Origin: Prostheceraeus crozeri
Taxonomy: Eukaryota; Platyhelminthes; Polycladida; Euryleptidae
NCBI GenBank assembly: GCA_907163375.1
Contig: CAJQUW010010391.1
Coordinates: forward strand, 62,001-126,000
Direction: 5' to 3'
DNA length: 64,000 nucleotides
The notes beneath the pieces were generated by a model. The model had not been told where the DNA came from. It made no database searches and saw nothing but the letters and a program-made list of their open reading frames with translations. Shown in pieces: positions 52,653 to 63,728 of the stretch. The position numbers and the translations under genes were made by a program. Position 1 is the stretch's first letter. Each line of letters opens with the position of its first letter.

Positions 52653-52845
52653 GTATGAATGTACGGAAAGACACATGAGAGATGAAGTAATACACAATGA
52701 TATAAGTTCACACGTATTTACAGTAAAAACAAGTGTTCCATACCTCAGTAAGATATGGAATAATTAAAATACTACTACCTAAAATACAAACAGCATGCGA
52801 AAACTGAAAATAGGACCTAAAGAAGAAATTACATACACATAGACC

Positions 52846-53245
52846 TTAACTTTCATAAACAATACTGCGACCAGTACAACCATTCATCAAAGTATAAGGT
52901 TCTTCTTTGGAGATGTACATACCTTCAAGTGTCTTTCTTCTATTGAAATGGCTTAGGCCAGTATGTAAAATCTCCCAATTAATGTTAAATGTCGGTTGTA
53001 GACCACAATGTTCTTCATCGAAGTGAGCTTGTACTGCTGAGTAGGATTTCTTGTAAAGATGCTCTTTTATTCTTGTTCCAATCGACCGCCCCGTTTCCCC
53101 AATGTAAATTTTTCCGCATATATTGCAAACGATTTTATACACCACTCCCTTTAAATAACACCGATTGGGTTTACTTGTCATTGAGCATAGGTCACAATTT
53201 CTGCATTCAGGCTTCTCTTTCGGAGGATGAAAACGCCTCCGTAGA
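52846..53245 (-). pseudogene. Inverted partial copy of the PLE GIY-YIG domain
   Basis: The minus-strand frame from about 53245 to 52846 encodes the same GIY-YIG region as the plus-strand ORF (YKIVCNICGKIYIGETGRSI and the C-terminal GCTGRSIVYES) with no residue differences seen over the shared 111 residues. It begins at the cysteine region (CRNCDLC) and has no RT, so it is a truncated tail copy. Identity implies that both halves formed in one insertion event. Confidence 0.8.
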
Positions 53246-53283
53246 GATATTCTATTATATTTTTTTTGAGATATTCTATTGAT

Positions 53284-53931
53284 ATGGTGGTGAATAGATT
53301 TCTGCGAAATGGATATGATGGTAATTTCTTAAATAATTGTGTGAGATATTTCAAAAGGAATAAAAATGATGACAGAGTCTCTAGAACAGACAGAAGGCAA
53401 AACGATGATAACATCATTTACCTGAGAGTCCCTTTCGTAAATGAGCAGTTCAAAAGGCAGGTGATTAATCTGACAAGACGAAGTGGACTAGCAAATATGG
53501 TACGCTTGACTTTCAGTGGTGGTACTTCTCTACGGAGGCGTTTTCATCCTCCGAAAGAGAAGCCTGAATGCAGAAATTGTGACCTATGCTCAATGACAAG
53601 TAAACCCAATCGGTGTTATTTAAAGGGAGTGGTGTATAAAATCGTTTGCAATATATGCGGAAAAATTTACATTGGGGAAACGGGGCGGTCGATTGGAACA
53701 AGAATAAAAGAGCATCTTTACAAGAAATCCTACTCAGCAGTACAAGCTCACTTCGATGAAGAACATTGTGGTCTACAACCGACATTTAACATTAATTGGG
53801 AGATTTTACATACTGGCCTAAGCCATTTCAATAGAAGAAAGACACTTGAAGGTATGTACATCTCCAAAGAAGAACCTTATACTTTGATGAATGGTTGTAC
53901 TGGTCGCAGTATTGTTTATGAAAGTTAAGGT
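53284..53931 (+). CDS. PLE C-terminal ORF with complete GIY-YIG endonuclease
   Basis: The domain nicks target DNA for Penelope-like retrotransposition. The frame opens a few codons before ATG 53284 and runs to TAA at 53931. MVVNRFLRNGYDGNFLNNCV and the following basic region match the PLE segment between RT and nuclease. A cysteine pair, CRNCDLC, precedes YKIVCNICGKIYIGETGRSI then GTRIKEHL, with the GIY-YIG signature (here VYK...YIG), the conserved Arg of the following helix and a His/Glu-containing core (HFDEEHCG, TLEGMYISKEEP). The catalytic Glu candidate is in LEGMYI. The RT domain is absent, so alone this copy cannot retrotranspose. The frame is unbroken, suggesting a recent insertion. 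Confidence 0.8.
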
Positions 53932-54121
53932 CTATGTGTATGTAATTTCTTCTTTAGGTCCTATTTTCAGTTTTCGCATGCTGTTTGTATTTTAGGTAGT
54001 AGTATTTTAATTATTCCATATCTTACTGAGGTATGGAACACTTGTTTTTACTGTAAATACGTGTGAACTTATATCATTGTGTATTACTTCATCTCTCATG
54101 TGTCTTTCCGTACATTCATAC

Positions 54122-54150
54122 GTGACCAAGCCTGCAAGGCGAAACGTCGT
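54122..54150 (+). ncRNA. Hammerhead-like motif, right PLE tail
   Basis: Same sequence as at 52625-52652 in the other orientation: TGACCAA, GCC-TGCAA-GGC, GAAACGTCG. It occupies the same place in the tail as the better-conserved motif at 5112-5141. Confidence 0.4.
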
Positions 54151-55040
54151 ATAATATAATATCTTTTCTCTTTTGTATCCGTTGAAACTTGGTTTTTTAC
54201 TCTCTATCGAAGTAAATTATGTATAGTTTTATACTCGCAATTTTTGAGAAAAACTAATACAATTTTCGATAAGTAACAGTAAATTCAGTTTCACTTTCTA
54301 TGAATCTGTTCAAAATATTCAAAGATGTGGTGAAATTTCCACTTCAAATACAAATGCACAGATTCCCAAAATGTCCATGAACACTCCCATGCTCCAGCTT
54401 TTCCTGCAAAAATCATTTTCATTGAATCCAAAATACACTTATCTACATCTGAATGGCAATCTACATCCACTCAAGTCGTGACACTATTTACAACCGAGAT
54501 GGTGGCTATTAAGTGATATTAAGAATCAACTTATCTCTTTGCACAGCAATAACCACATAATTAGACTGGTCGTCTCTTCTTCTGATTGACTAGAAGGGAA
54601 GCATTGGAATATGTAACGTTGATGAAATGGCGCAATCTGCCGACATAATTAATACCATAGCAATCGAACAATGAGCAGCCAGTTCAAAATCAAACACGCC
54701 AAATTGTGCAAAGTTTCAGTGACTATTATCAACCGGATCACACAGGTAAGAGACACAGACGATGTCAAGTTCTATAGAGAAGTTTGTGAACGTTTCTTCA
54801 TGCGCCTGCTCACTTTTTTTTGAAATGATCGGAAGGGCCAACATTATTGAGAAAACTTTTGCGCAATGATCGGAGCATTTTGAAGGAATTCAGAGCAATC
54901 CGCAAGCGACGCACGACTATTTTTCCTATCTCTGTAAGGTATTAGGAATTTCTTTTTGCCCACTTATTAAGTTCCTGCATGTGCCATCTGTTTGAATCAG
55001 TTTGCACTTCTAGCAAAGTGATACGATTAAACAATCTAAT

Positions 55041-56142
55041 TCTGTGGCAATAGCTGTGCTATTCATTGACTCTTACCTTTTATTATCTTACTTATTTACA
55101 TTCATAAGTAGCAACAAGTAATCATTATTTTGTGACACTTCTACATTTACTTTCACAAGTAGTAACATGGTGACATTTGATTTTTACTTATCTTTAACTG
55201 TGACGGTGCAAACCTTTAATTTTATACATCACGTGATGAGCTGTAGTCAGTCTTGAATGCATGTTCCGTTTGTACACGCAAAATTCACTTTGCATGATTA
55301 AGACAGCAGGCAGCGATCGAAAGCTCGCAAAAATCCAACAGTTTTATGAAAGCAAGTGGTGTTTTTCCGGAGACATACTCACCTTGAATTATAACCACAT
55401 GCATTTATTCATTCTTGTGAAAGCTTGAGGCATTGTATTCGTTTACGCTGTTTACAAAAACAAAAATATGTTTTCTCATGTTCGTCTTCGCAAGATAGGA
55501 ATACACGCTTTGGTAAGTAAACTGGAATTCAACTATGATTTAGTTGGCTTTTGTTAAATTAGGAATTTATGTTTGAAATATTTCACATGATTAAATGAGA
55601 AAGCAATACGCTACATAACTATTATGGTTCATAGAGACCGGCTTCATCAAACGAATCTGAATACTATAATTAGTACCAAAATCAGTGAAAATATCCGAAA
55701 CTGAATTTTCAAAAGAACGCGCAGTAGCTCAATCTATTTTCTTTTTCAAAGAAAGGAGCAACAAAGACAACGCCCCAGTGAACCATTCATAATTGCAAGC
55801 ACTCGCTTGCAGTCAACAGACATTTTGCATGGATCTTCAAACAATGTGATTGCCTTTGTATTTTGTATTCTGCAAACGAACTTTAAGAAAATGCTGTCTA
55901 ACCTAGAATATTTCTCTCCGTATTATCTTATTTGTCATAATGTAGATTATGTCTTGTTCTTTTAAGGAACAAGACAGAAGAAAAAGATGCCGCTTGAAGC
56001 CATTTGGCATACCATTTGAAGTTCATTCATAATAACATGAAATCAACTGAGGCTATAATTGTAACTAAATTTGAGACATATGGCACAATAGAACCGGCGA
56101 TAGAATTAGTTCATACTGAAAGAGAAAAATTCAAAATTCTTC
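55041..56142. other. Unassigned non-coding DNA
   Basis: AT-rich. No gene, RNA or element end is recognisable. Confidence 0.4.
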
Positions 56143-56146
56143 TTAA

Positions 56147-56161
56147 CCCTCAGAAAAAGGG
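56147..56161. mobile_element. 15-bp piggyBac-type end remnant between two TTAA
   Basis: TTAA, CCCTCAGAAAAAGGG, TTAA. The CCCTCAGA start equals that of the MITE at 56211, so this may be a copy reduced to its tips, or a coincidence. Confidence 0.3.
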
Positions 56162-56210
56162 TTAATTTAAGACAGAAATTTATATCATATGAGAGAAATT
56201 ATAATCTTAA

Positions 56211-57180
56211 CCCTCAGAGACCTGAGGGGGGTCCAGTGGACCCCGGAGCGACATTTTTCTATTTCACTTTTTACGCTGACGATAGATCAACCACTCAAGC
56301 CCATACAAAATCATAAGTTCTGACAGTGAATCTGCATGTGTTATTTCATTTCAATTAAATCACTAGAAGTATGCCAGATAGGCCAAGGGGGTCCACTGGA
56401 CCCCCCTCAGGTCTCAGAGGATGTAGAAATTCCATCACAAAATCTCTGTAATTAGATGAAAAATGATTTCGAACATTTCCACGATGGTGTATAAAGAGTG
56501 AAAGTCATTTATTCATTGTTTGCATCATGCTCGTAGATGTGCAATGTGTTGGAAGATCGCAAAATGTGAATATTTTGCTTTCGCACATGATCTCGCGTGA
56601 CTGGTTGGCCTATATGAACAACTCGACATAAATCGATGTCCGAAATGAAAGCTATCACGATATTCATAGTTGAGCACCAAAAACTGATTGATGACAAACT
56701 TTTCACAGCAGTAATGATAAGTTTGAGATCTCCAAAGCTTTTTTTGGTTCTAGAAGTACAGCAATTTTGACTCATTTTAGGTCTATTTCTGATAGCTTTG
56801 GATAAATTTGAAGGAATGTACAAATGGAAAGGATGAGCTGCATGAATTAAATCAATTTCATCAAAATCAACTATCTGAGTCTTTATGGTGACACAAAATA
56901 TCGTAAAGCCGCCTCCTAGTAAAAATGATGCTGTACTAAATGTGGTTGACTTACAAAAACACCATATTTTCGCACGTGTTTACTGAGAAGGCTGAAAGTC
57001 ACTCAAGGGATTCGTTTTACCGACCTGCTACACGCAAACATCATTGTTTTACTTAAAATCAACTTTCGTAATGTTTTGATAACGATTTAAGCAGATAAAC
57101 TAAGAATATGTTTGAGGGGTCCATTGGACCCCCCCCCCCTCAGGTCTCAGAGGGTGTGAAAAAGCTCAGGTCTCTGAGGG
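56211..57180. mobile_element. piggyBac-type MITE, 970 bp
   Basis: The left end CCCTCAGAGACCTGAGG and the right end CTCAGGTCTCTGAGGG are inverted repeats, flanked by TTAA (56207-56210) and TTGA (57181-57184, one change from TTAA). Inner blocks GGGGTCCAGTGGACCCC-like (56227, 56388 and 57118) recall the GAGGTCA...TGACCTC palindromes of the piggyBac element at 5626. One 104-codon frame (56823-56509, minus strand) has no known motif. CCC...GGG ends with TTAA are diagnostic for piggyBac. Confidence 0.75.
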
Positions 57181-57337
57181 TTGAAGACTGCAATGAGCCA
57201 GTTCGCCAGGCTGTAGAATAGAAAGGTGTCATCAGACTTTTAATCCGATTTTTTGAAATTCGAAACTAGTTTTTCCCAGTTTTACTAGTGATACGTATTG
57301 AAGTATCATATGTATTTTATTGGTTTTTCTCAAAAAG

Positions 57338-57960
57338 CTAATCAAGTGTCAAATTCATGTCGTTTTCTCTAATGTTTTTAGATTTTTTATTTTTATTTTT
57401 GCGGTGCATATCATTTTTACTGAAACCGTTGTTACTTATTTTATTTTTCATAATATTTTGCAATCTTTCTGAATGGTCAGAGCATCGTACCTCGACGCAT
57501 CGAAAACTATTTCTTATAAAATTATTTTTCACTTGATTCAGCAACCAGCTATCTTTGCGCAAGCTTATGGCATAGTGTCAAGGTTTACTGTACCAATTAT
57601 ATTCTAATTTTTCATAACCGAGATGCTTATGTCAAAGAAATTCAGACAGTCAGTTTCTGGAACTTCTTAAGTATATTGCACATGTATATTGTCATCCATT
57701 GAGTTGAAAGTGTTTCAGATAGTCTTTAGTATATTCTTTTCTTTCGGGAATGGACCCAAGATGATATCGTTGATATATCTTTTGTAAATGGTTGGACAAA
57801 TGTTATAACCATCATTTGTTGCATATCTATTGTCACCTGGCGGCCTTCTACGAATCACATTTAAGCCCAGATTTCTTCCTACCTGTTGATGTCTTGAGAT
57901 GTCTTTTTCTCCAGGTCCGGCTTACCTGATAGCGATCATATAAAATGAATAAACTAAGTT
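57338..57960 (-). pseudogene. Decayed Penelope-like RT fragment
   Basis: Minus-strand frames give CPTIYKRYINDIILGPFPK (RT motif C with YIND where YIDD is expected), then LNFFDISISV, and LRKDSWLLNQVKNNFIRNSF followed by RCVEVRCSDH. Order and wording parallel the PLE at 18.5-18.9 kb (ARYIDDIIIGPF, LNFLDLSIF, LRKDSYVPSHVKSNYL). Several stops and frame changes are present, and the catalytic Asp is mutated. Confidence 0.75.
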
Positions 57961-58228
57961 ATTGAGCAATTTCTTTGAAATTTAGATCAACTAAATGTTT
58001 CTTGTCTTTGCAATTTCACTTTCAACACCAATGCTTACAGATAGACATACTGCTAGACCACATAGGCTATAAGCAGGGCATGGACTCCTAGGAGTCCATG
58101 AAGCAGGGACATCTATGATTAATATGATATATCAACATTCAACTCACTTGGATTCTGTTGTATTTTACAATAATGAAGTGAATTGTTTACCACTTATTCC
58201 ATGTTTTATCCAGATACTCGTACATGTA
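57961..58228. other. Non-coding DNA with a 22-bp perfect palindrome
   Basis: CATGGACTCCTAGGAGTCCA followed by TG at 58079-58100 is a perfect palindrome. Nothing else is recognised. Confidence 0.5.
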
Positions 58229-58469
58229 CACTGTAAACTGTAGGGCACTAATGTGGGCACGAAGCCGAAATTTCGCCTAGTCAGCGCCTTTCTAGTGCCT
58301 CGAGGCTCCACTATAGGTACTAATAGGCACCAAACCAAATGTTTGTTTATCCAATGAAATCGAAGGAAAAATCAATGGGCACGAACTCGACTATATGAAC
58401 TTCGTGCCTACTCGTGCATTGTGTTGGTTAGAATTGCTGCCTAAATTTCGTGCCCTAGAGTTTACAGTG
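58229..58469. mobile_element. 241-bp MITE with TA target duplication
   Basis: CACTGTAAACTGTAGGGCAC at the left faces GTGCCCTAGAGTTTACAGTG at the right (19 of 20 complementary). TA flanks both ends (58227-58228 and 58470-58471), so it is Tc1/mariner/pogo-type. GGGCACGAA-type words repeat inside. Confidence 0.75.
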
Positions 58470-58471
58470 TA

Positions 58472-58803
58472 GAATCATGTGAACCAACTCGACTTCAATA
58501 AAGCATTAACAAGGATTTTTGAAGCGCCTGAAAATGTCCTACATTGTTGCCCTCAAAAATCCATGTTAATGCTATTGTGCGTGATTGAAGTGGACTGGGC
58601 AGCAATGTAGGAATACACATGTAGATATGCGCTGATTGAGATTTCAAAAAATGTCTTTCACATGTATAAGTAGAGAGATCATCATTCCGGAATACGTTGT
58701 TGCTTTTCTTTTTCCACATTGTACCATAGCTCAATTGCGCACAATATTTCTTCATAGTATGGGGCAGATACGTTGCATGTGGCTGATGAGATAGCTAATA
58801 GCT
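58472..58803. other. Unassigned DNA before duplication copy 2
   Basis: One 86-codon minus-strand frame (58755-58495) has no recognised motif. The duplication breakpoint follows at 58804. Confidence 0.35.
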
Positions 58804-59119
58804 AATCGAACCCAGTCTTCGAACTGCTAACGCGGCATGAAGATCACCAAGACCAGCGAAGCACACCCTCCATGATCGTGTGAAGAACAAGTAAAGCTTT
58901 CAGCGCGCATTATGACGTTGCCTTCCTGGTTAGCAGTTCGAAGACTGTGTTCGATTCCCAGCCGGCAAGCCATTTTTCATAGTGGTGTCAAGAGCAAGGC
59001 GCATTGAAATATCATTCGACCTTGTGACGGCCGGAGGCATTGAATCAATCATTAGAGATGACCATTATTATTTGCGAACTCTTTCGCACATAGATAATTA
59101 TATAACAATGCAGTCATCA

Positions 59120-59756
59120 CATCAGATAAAATTCTGCCACGGTACAGCACCTGCAGGAGAAAGAAAAAAATCAGCAAATTCATCTCTGAGCGAGATAAGC
59201 TCATGTGCCGACATATTTGATCCAACACGACCAATTTCAGAGGCGCCTGATGTATTATCCTCTCTCCATCGCCCAGGAATAAGCAATCCGTCAATATCGT
59301 CACGATCAAGTAAATCAGGTGTCATGTAATTACGATTTCCGTCATTTACATTAGAATTCTCAATTTGCAAATAATAGTGCAAAACAAAAGCTGCTTTTGC
59401 AAAAGTTCCACAATTTTTAATGCTTCAATTGATCCCGGGCGACCAAACAATGTCCATCTCGAAACTAACACCCCAAAACTGTTTTCAATCATCAAACGCC
59501 GTGCACGTGACAGGCGATAGCTACATGTTTTTTCTCGATTCGGTAATAGAGCTCGTCCACGAGAGGGAAAAATGCGCATCAAACATTTTTTAATGGAAAA
59601 GCTTTGTCACCGATTATTCTCAACTTCAGTTTCACTCACTCGTTCAGCTAGCGGGATGTTGATAGTATCATCCATCAAATTGAGTAGAAGGTCGGAGTCA
59701 TAGACTAAGTATATTAGGTAGAGTGATAACTCCGCATTTATTAAATCCCCAATGTG
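59120..59756 (-). pseudogene. Harbinger transposase C-terminal part, copy 2
   Basis: Copy of 42134-42770 with the same frameshifts and the same YRLSRARRLMIENSFGVLV catalytic-Glu region; a few substitutions distinguish it (for example GCAAAAG for ACAAAAG at about 59400). Confidence 0.8.
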
Positions 59757-59761
59757 TACAT

Positions 59762-62280
59762 CAGGGCTGTGGAGCCGATCCGTTATCTCATCGGCTCCGG
59801 CTCCGCGACACTGATGTGAAAGGCTCCGGCTCGGCTCCGGCTCCGACTTCAAATTCAGGTTCTATCTATACTGGTTATCCTGGATCCGTTGAACGGGTTT
59901 TTTGGATAACGGTGTGGCCTTTAGAGGCTTGCTACAATCATCAAATTAGTTTTCATTAACAAGCAACGACTTAAGTTAATAATAAAAATGATAATAGCTT
60001 AATATAATGACAAATAGCATACTTGTCATATATTTTTGCATGAATTGATTATCTCTGAAAGATAAAATAAAGTTATAGCCAGGATTGGTTAAATTAGATA
60101 AAGATCTCCTGCACTGGCTAAATATAAATTGGCCTAGCCTGCAACCAGTCTACTACAAGGCTACATTAAGTAAGACTACATGAGTGATGATGATATACCT
60201 AATTAGCCGTCACAGGGGCCGAATAGTAGCATAAGCTTTTTAACAAAGCTTGAATATGAAACTGGATAGCGTATGCCTCTAAATAGCTTATAGGGCCTGT
60301 ATCTACTCGAACATGGAAAGGGTATCGGCTATATAGCCAAATATACCGTATCAATAAAGATATCAATTGCTTTATTGAATATTAATGTGTATATAGACTA
60401 GCTTAGGTTGTTATTGTTATTTGTTATTGCCTTTATTCAATAGTCTGTTGGTCCATGAATAATATGATCGGTGGGTAGCCCACGACTCATCATCTGTAGA
60501 AATTGTAATTTAGATAGCCTCATTGCAGTGTAGGCTAGAAATGTACAATTGAAAATTATACTTAAAAAAATTAAAAATATCTAATTTAGGACAAGTTTTG
60601 TAATTCTATGCAGCATACTTAATACGTTAAGGCCTAACTTACATTATATTAATTTCGTATTTTTCATTATGGCGTAAAGTTGCACTAAATAATTCATCAA
60701 TGATTCATGTATATTATTATATTCAATTTATGTATAACACATTACCACTATTCCTCTGATGATGGTTAGGCTGATGAAACTGAACTCGGAGTATCACACA
60801 ATATGTTGCAGGGTGCTATGCATAATAAAAATTTGACTGCGAGCACCGAGCAGAAATCCCATCTACTTTGCTAGCTTTCGAATGCGCGTGCGGTTTAATG
60901 TCACAGACAATGGAAAAGGGAGGTCAAAAGGCGCCTTTATTGAGAGCGTCTCAGTCTTTCTTTATTGATTACATATAAGTCAGCATGATATCAGCATAAA
61001 GTGTTGACAGACGGAAAAAATAATAATGAAAATTCTTGAAATCCACAGGTCTATGACATTTGAGGAAATATTATTACACGATACGGCTCTTGTGCAGTCC
61101 TCCCCCCCCCATTTGTTCTCTGGTCAAAAGATGCAGTACCATTGGATGTCCGTTTCAGCATCACCGGTTTGAGAGAAGCATTCCATGCTGTTGTAAAAAT
61201 CTACGTGGGTAATTGCGATGTCATGGTCGCAAACTTCGTCAGCAAGTCAACATTGTAATTTGCCTTCGGGTTTTTCGCATTGAAATTTCCTTTGAAGTCA
61301 AAGGAAATTCATTGTGAATGAGATACCTTTAAAATAATAGGGCGCTACTAGAAGTGGCTGGGTCGCTTATTGCTATAGCCATGTGAGGACTTGTAGTCAG
61401 GTCATTCGTGTGAGTGTGAAGAGTTATCCCTCCAATCAAAATTGATCAAATTGAATAATCGATTGTTTTGAAAAATGTTGGTGGGGGACTGCACAAGAGC
61501 CTACAATACAATCTAAGGAAATTGGCATTGTCACAGATGCCAGTAGCTTCTACCAGTAGCCATACCGATAGATGATAGCCTACATAGTAACCGTATTAGA
61601 TTTAAGACATTGCGCAAGAAATGCAGCTATATTATCTTTGCTGACTGAACTGGAAATGTGTACATAAATGACTGGCGACTTGTCTGTAGGAATCTACAAT
61701 CATCTAGTTAGCATGCACATAACATGTCTTCAAATTAATGGATTTTGGAGAATACGTTGTCAATATGGAAATTAGTCTTACGAAACATGTGCAATAAAAA
61801 AATATTACACATGTGTGTAAATATATAATAGATATAATACAAAAGAAGGCGGCAACTGCAAAGAAAGATATCGTGGAGGACAGATCATTGGTATACTTAA
61901 AAGACATATCTTTAGATTTCAAATGATTTAATTTTTTTATGATGCCAATTAATAACTTTCAAAATTCTAGATTTATATCAAAGCTCAAACTATCGGAGCC
62001 GGAGCCGGAGCCGGAGCCTTTGTGATAAATCGGCTCCTTAAGGCTCCGGCTCCGGCTCCGACCAAAACCATCGGCTCCTTAAGGCTCCGGCTCCGGCTCC
62101 GACAAAAACCATCGGCTCCTTAAGGCTCCGGCTCCGGCTCCGACCAAAACCATCGGCTCCTTAAGGCTCCGGCTCCGGCTCCGACAAAAACCATCGGCTC
62201 CGGCTCCGGCTCCGGCTCCGACCAAAACCATCGGCTCCTTAAGGCTCCGGCTCCGGCTCGGCTCCAGCTCCACAGCCCTG
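59762..62280. mobile_element. Non-autonomous hAT element with GGAGCC arrays, copy 2
   Basis: Same insertion as 42776-45217: left flank GTGTACAT (one change), right flank GTGTACAC (62281-62288). The right subterminal array has five ACCATCGG-containing units against three in copy 1, and the left array is shorter. Confidence 0.9.
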
Positions 62281-63012
62281 GTGTACACACTTTCGCTTTT
62301 ATTAAATGAACTCAAGGGAGGGAGATACAGTTGTCAATTGTCACCAATTGTGAGATATGCAAATTATTGCAGCTTTGAAGAAATTACCATGGAATTGAGT
62401 GATCATCATTGTAGTGCAGAAGGAATAATGGTATCTTACAGATCCTCCGTGTCATGACAGCCTTGGAGAGGTAGCGTTTGTTACATTAGCAACTTGATGA
62501 CCTGCTATTGCTTTCTTGCTCAACCTCAAGAGAATCTTCTAAAGCGAGATCACATCATAAGCAACCTGCCACTGGTAGAGCAAAATAACAATCAAAGACA
62601 ATGATTTCAATTAGCCTTGAAAGATGTAAATGGGTCCACATCACTATTCAGATTAATGAAGTGAAGCATAAATTTAGTGAATCATAAAATCATGCCGGTG
62701 AAAATTGAATTAAAAACTTGACATTTCATCCAAGAAAGCACGAATAATATCGCGACTTTTTCATGGACTTTCATTGTAATATAATACACATCATGAAATT
62801 CCCTTGATAATCAGCTTAATTTCCGCTTAGTTAGGATGCTTATTAACAAATATTCATTCCTTTTGATATCCAACTTGTTTCATACTACTTAAAAGGGGTT
62901 TCTGTGTCGGTAGTATATAAATTGGCAAAAATTTAGCTTTTTAAAAATTGCCCAAATAAGGTTTTGGACCACAGGAACGCAAAAAATTGAATCTTTTCAT
63001 ATAAAAATTGTC

Positions 63013-63728
63013 ACTATATGCAGATGCCTTTTTGAGTTGACTACTCTATGATCAGAGTTTCTGAAAGCTCCATCAGCCCCTTCGTGCCCAGTACTGCTGA
63101 AATTTACATATGTCAACACATGCCGTGAGTCGCAGATTGTTAATACGAGCGTGGTAAATCTGTGCATGTAATTATAAAATTCGGATCCTGAAGATTTCGG
63201 GCACTGAACGTGGAAATGTTTGGCGTCGATAGCTCCTATACAGTGGAGAAAGTTCCAATGTTCTCAGAATCCATCCGCGATTTCAGTCCATTCTTCCTGA
63301 GTAGATGGGCATTTAATGTATTTGTCGGCCATAACATTCCATATAACCTTACGCGTCTCTCGCAGAATGCAGCTCATTGTTGATCGACCGCGGCGGAATC
63401 GAAAAGATAATACCATTTTTGAACATCCAGCAGATAAATACACCAAAAATATAGCTAGTCGCCATTCAGGGTACACTGGCTCTCTGAAAGAGTTGTTTTG
63501 TAAATTATCACGAAGAAGTGACAACAGATGATCGAATCGCGAAGGAACCATACGAAAATATTGGAAATACATTTGCTTGTCATCTTCACGTAAATGGGGA
63601 ATTAAGGCCACAAATTCATTGTATTCTTCACGCATATGATATGCTGTCCGTATCCACCATCGACGTTGTTTCCATAGAGTAGGTATATATAGGCAGAGTG
63701 TCGACTCAATAAAGTATCTGCATACAGT
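63013..63728 (-). pseudogene. Harbinger transposase N-terminal and central part, copy 2
   Basis: Copy of 45950-46665, with the same TGA in place of Trp (63264-63266), first Asp in GAIDAKH and second in ICDSRHV. It carries ADKYIKC like the truncated copy in unit 2, and one LQN for LQK change. Confidence 0.85.

Larger units (their letters stand above)
52526..54208 (+). mobile_element. Penelope-like element, 5'-truncated, with inverted partial copy
   Basis: GAAGTAAATTATG flanks it at 52513-52525 and 54209-54221; unit 1 has the uninterrupted site at about 48941 (GAAGTAAATTATA). The right two thirds (53266-54208) is a plus-strand 3' part of a PLE. The left part (52526-53245) is an inverted copy of the same 3' part, so two tails point outward. 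Such head-to-head partial copies are common at PLE insertions. A hammerhead-like motif is in each tail. The inverted copies are nearly identical over their overlap. Confidence 0.85.
49784..55040. repeat. Tandem duplication, unit 2, enlarged by a PLE
   Basis: Matches unit 1 from its first base to AATTCTGTGG near 55040, with a 1.7-kb insertion at 52526-54208. Similarity drops in the last 80 bases, so the ancestral right flank may be here and the junction in unit 1. Confidence 0.88.

Noticed and set aside
58495..58755. 86-codon frame with KKYCAQLSYGTMWKKK
   Set aside because: Looked transposase-like at first, but no catalytic or DNA-binding motif could be identified.
62079..62315. Ser/Arg-rich protein frame
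   Set aside because: Direct translation of the GGCTCC repeat array in the hAT end.
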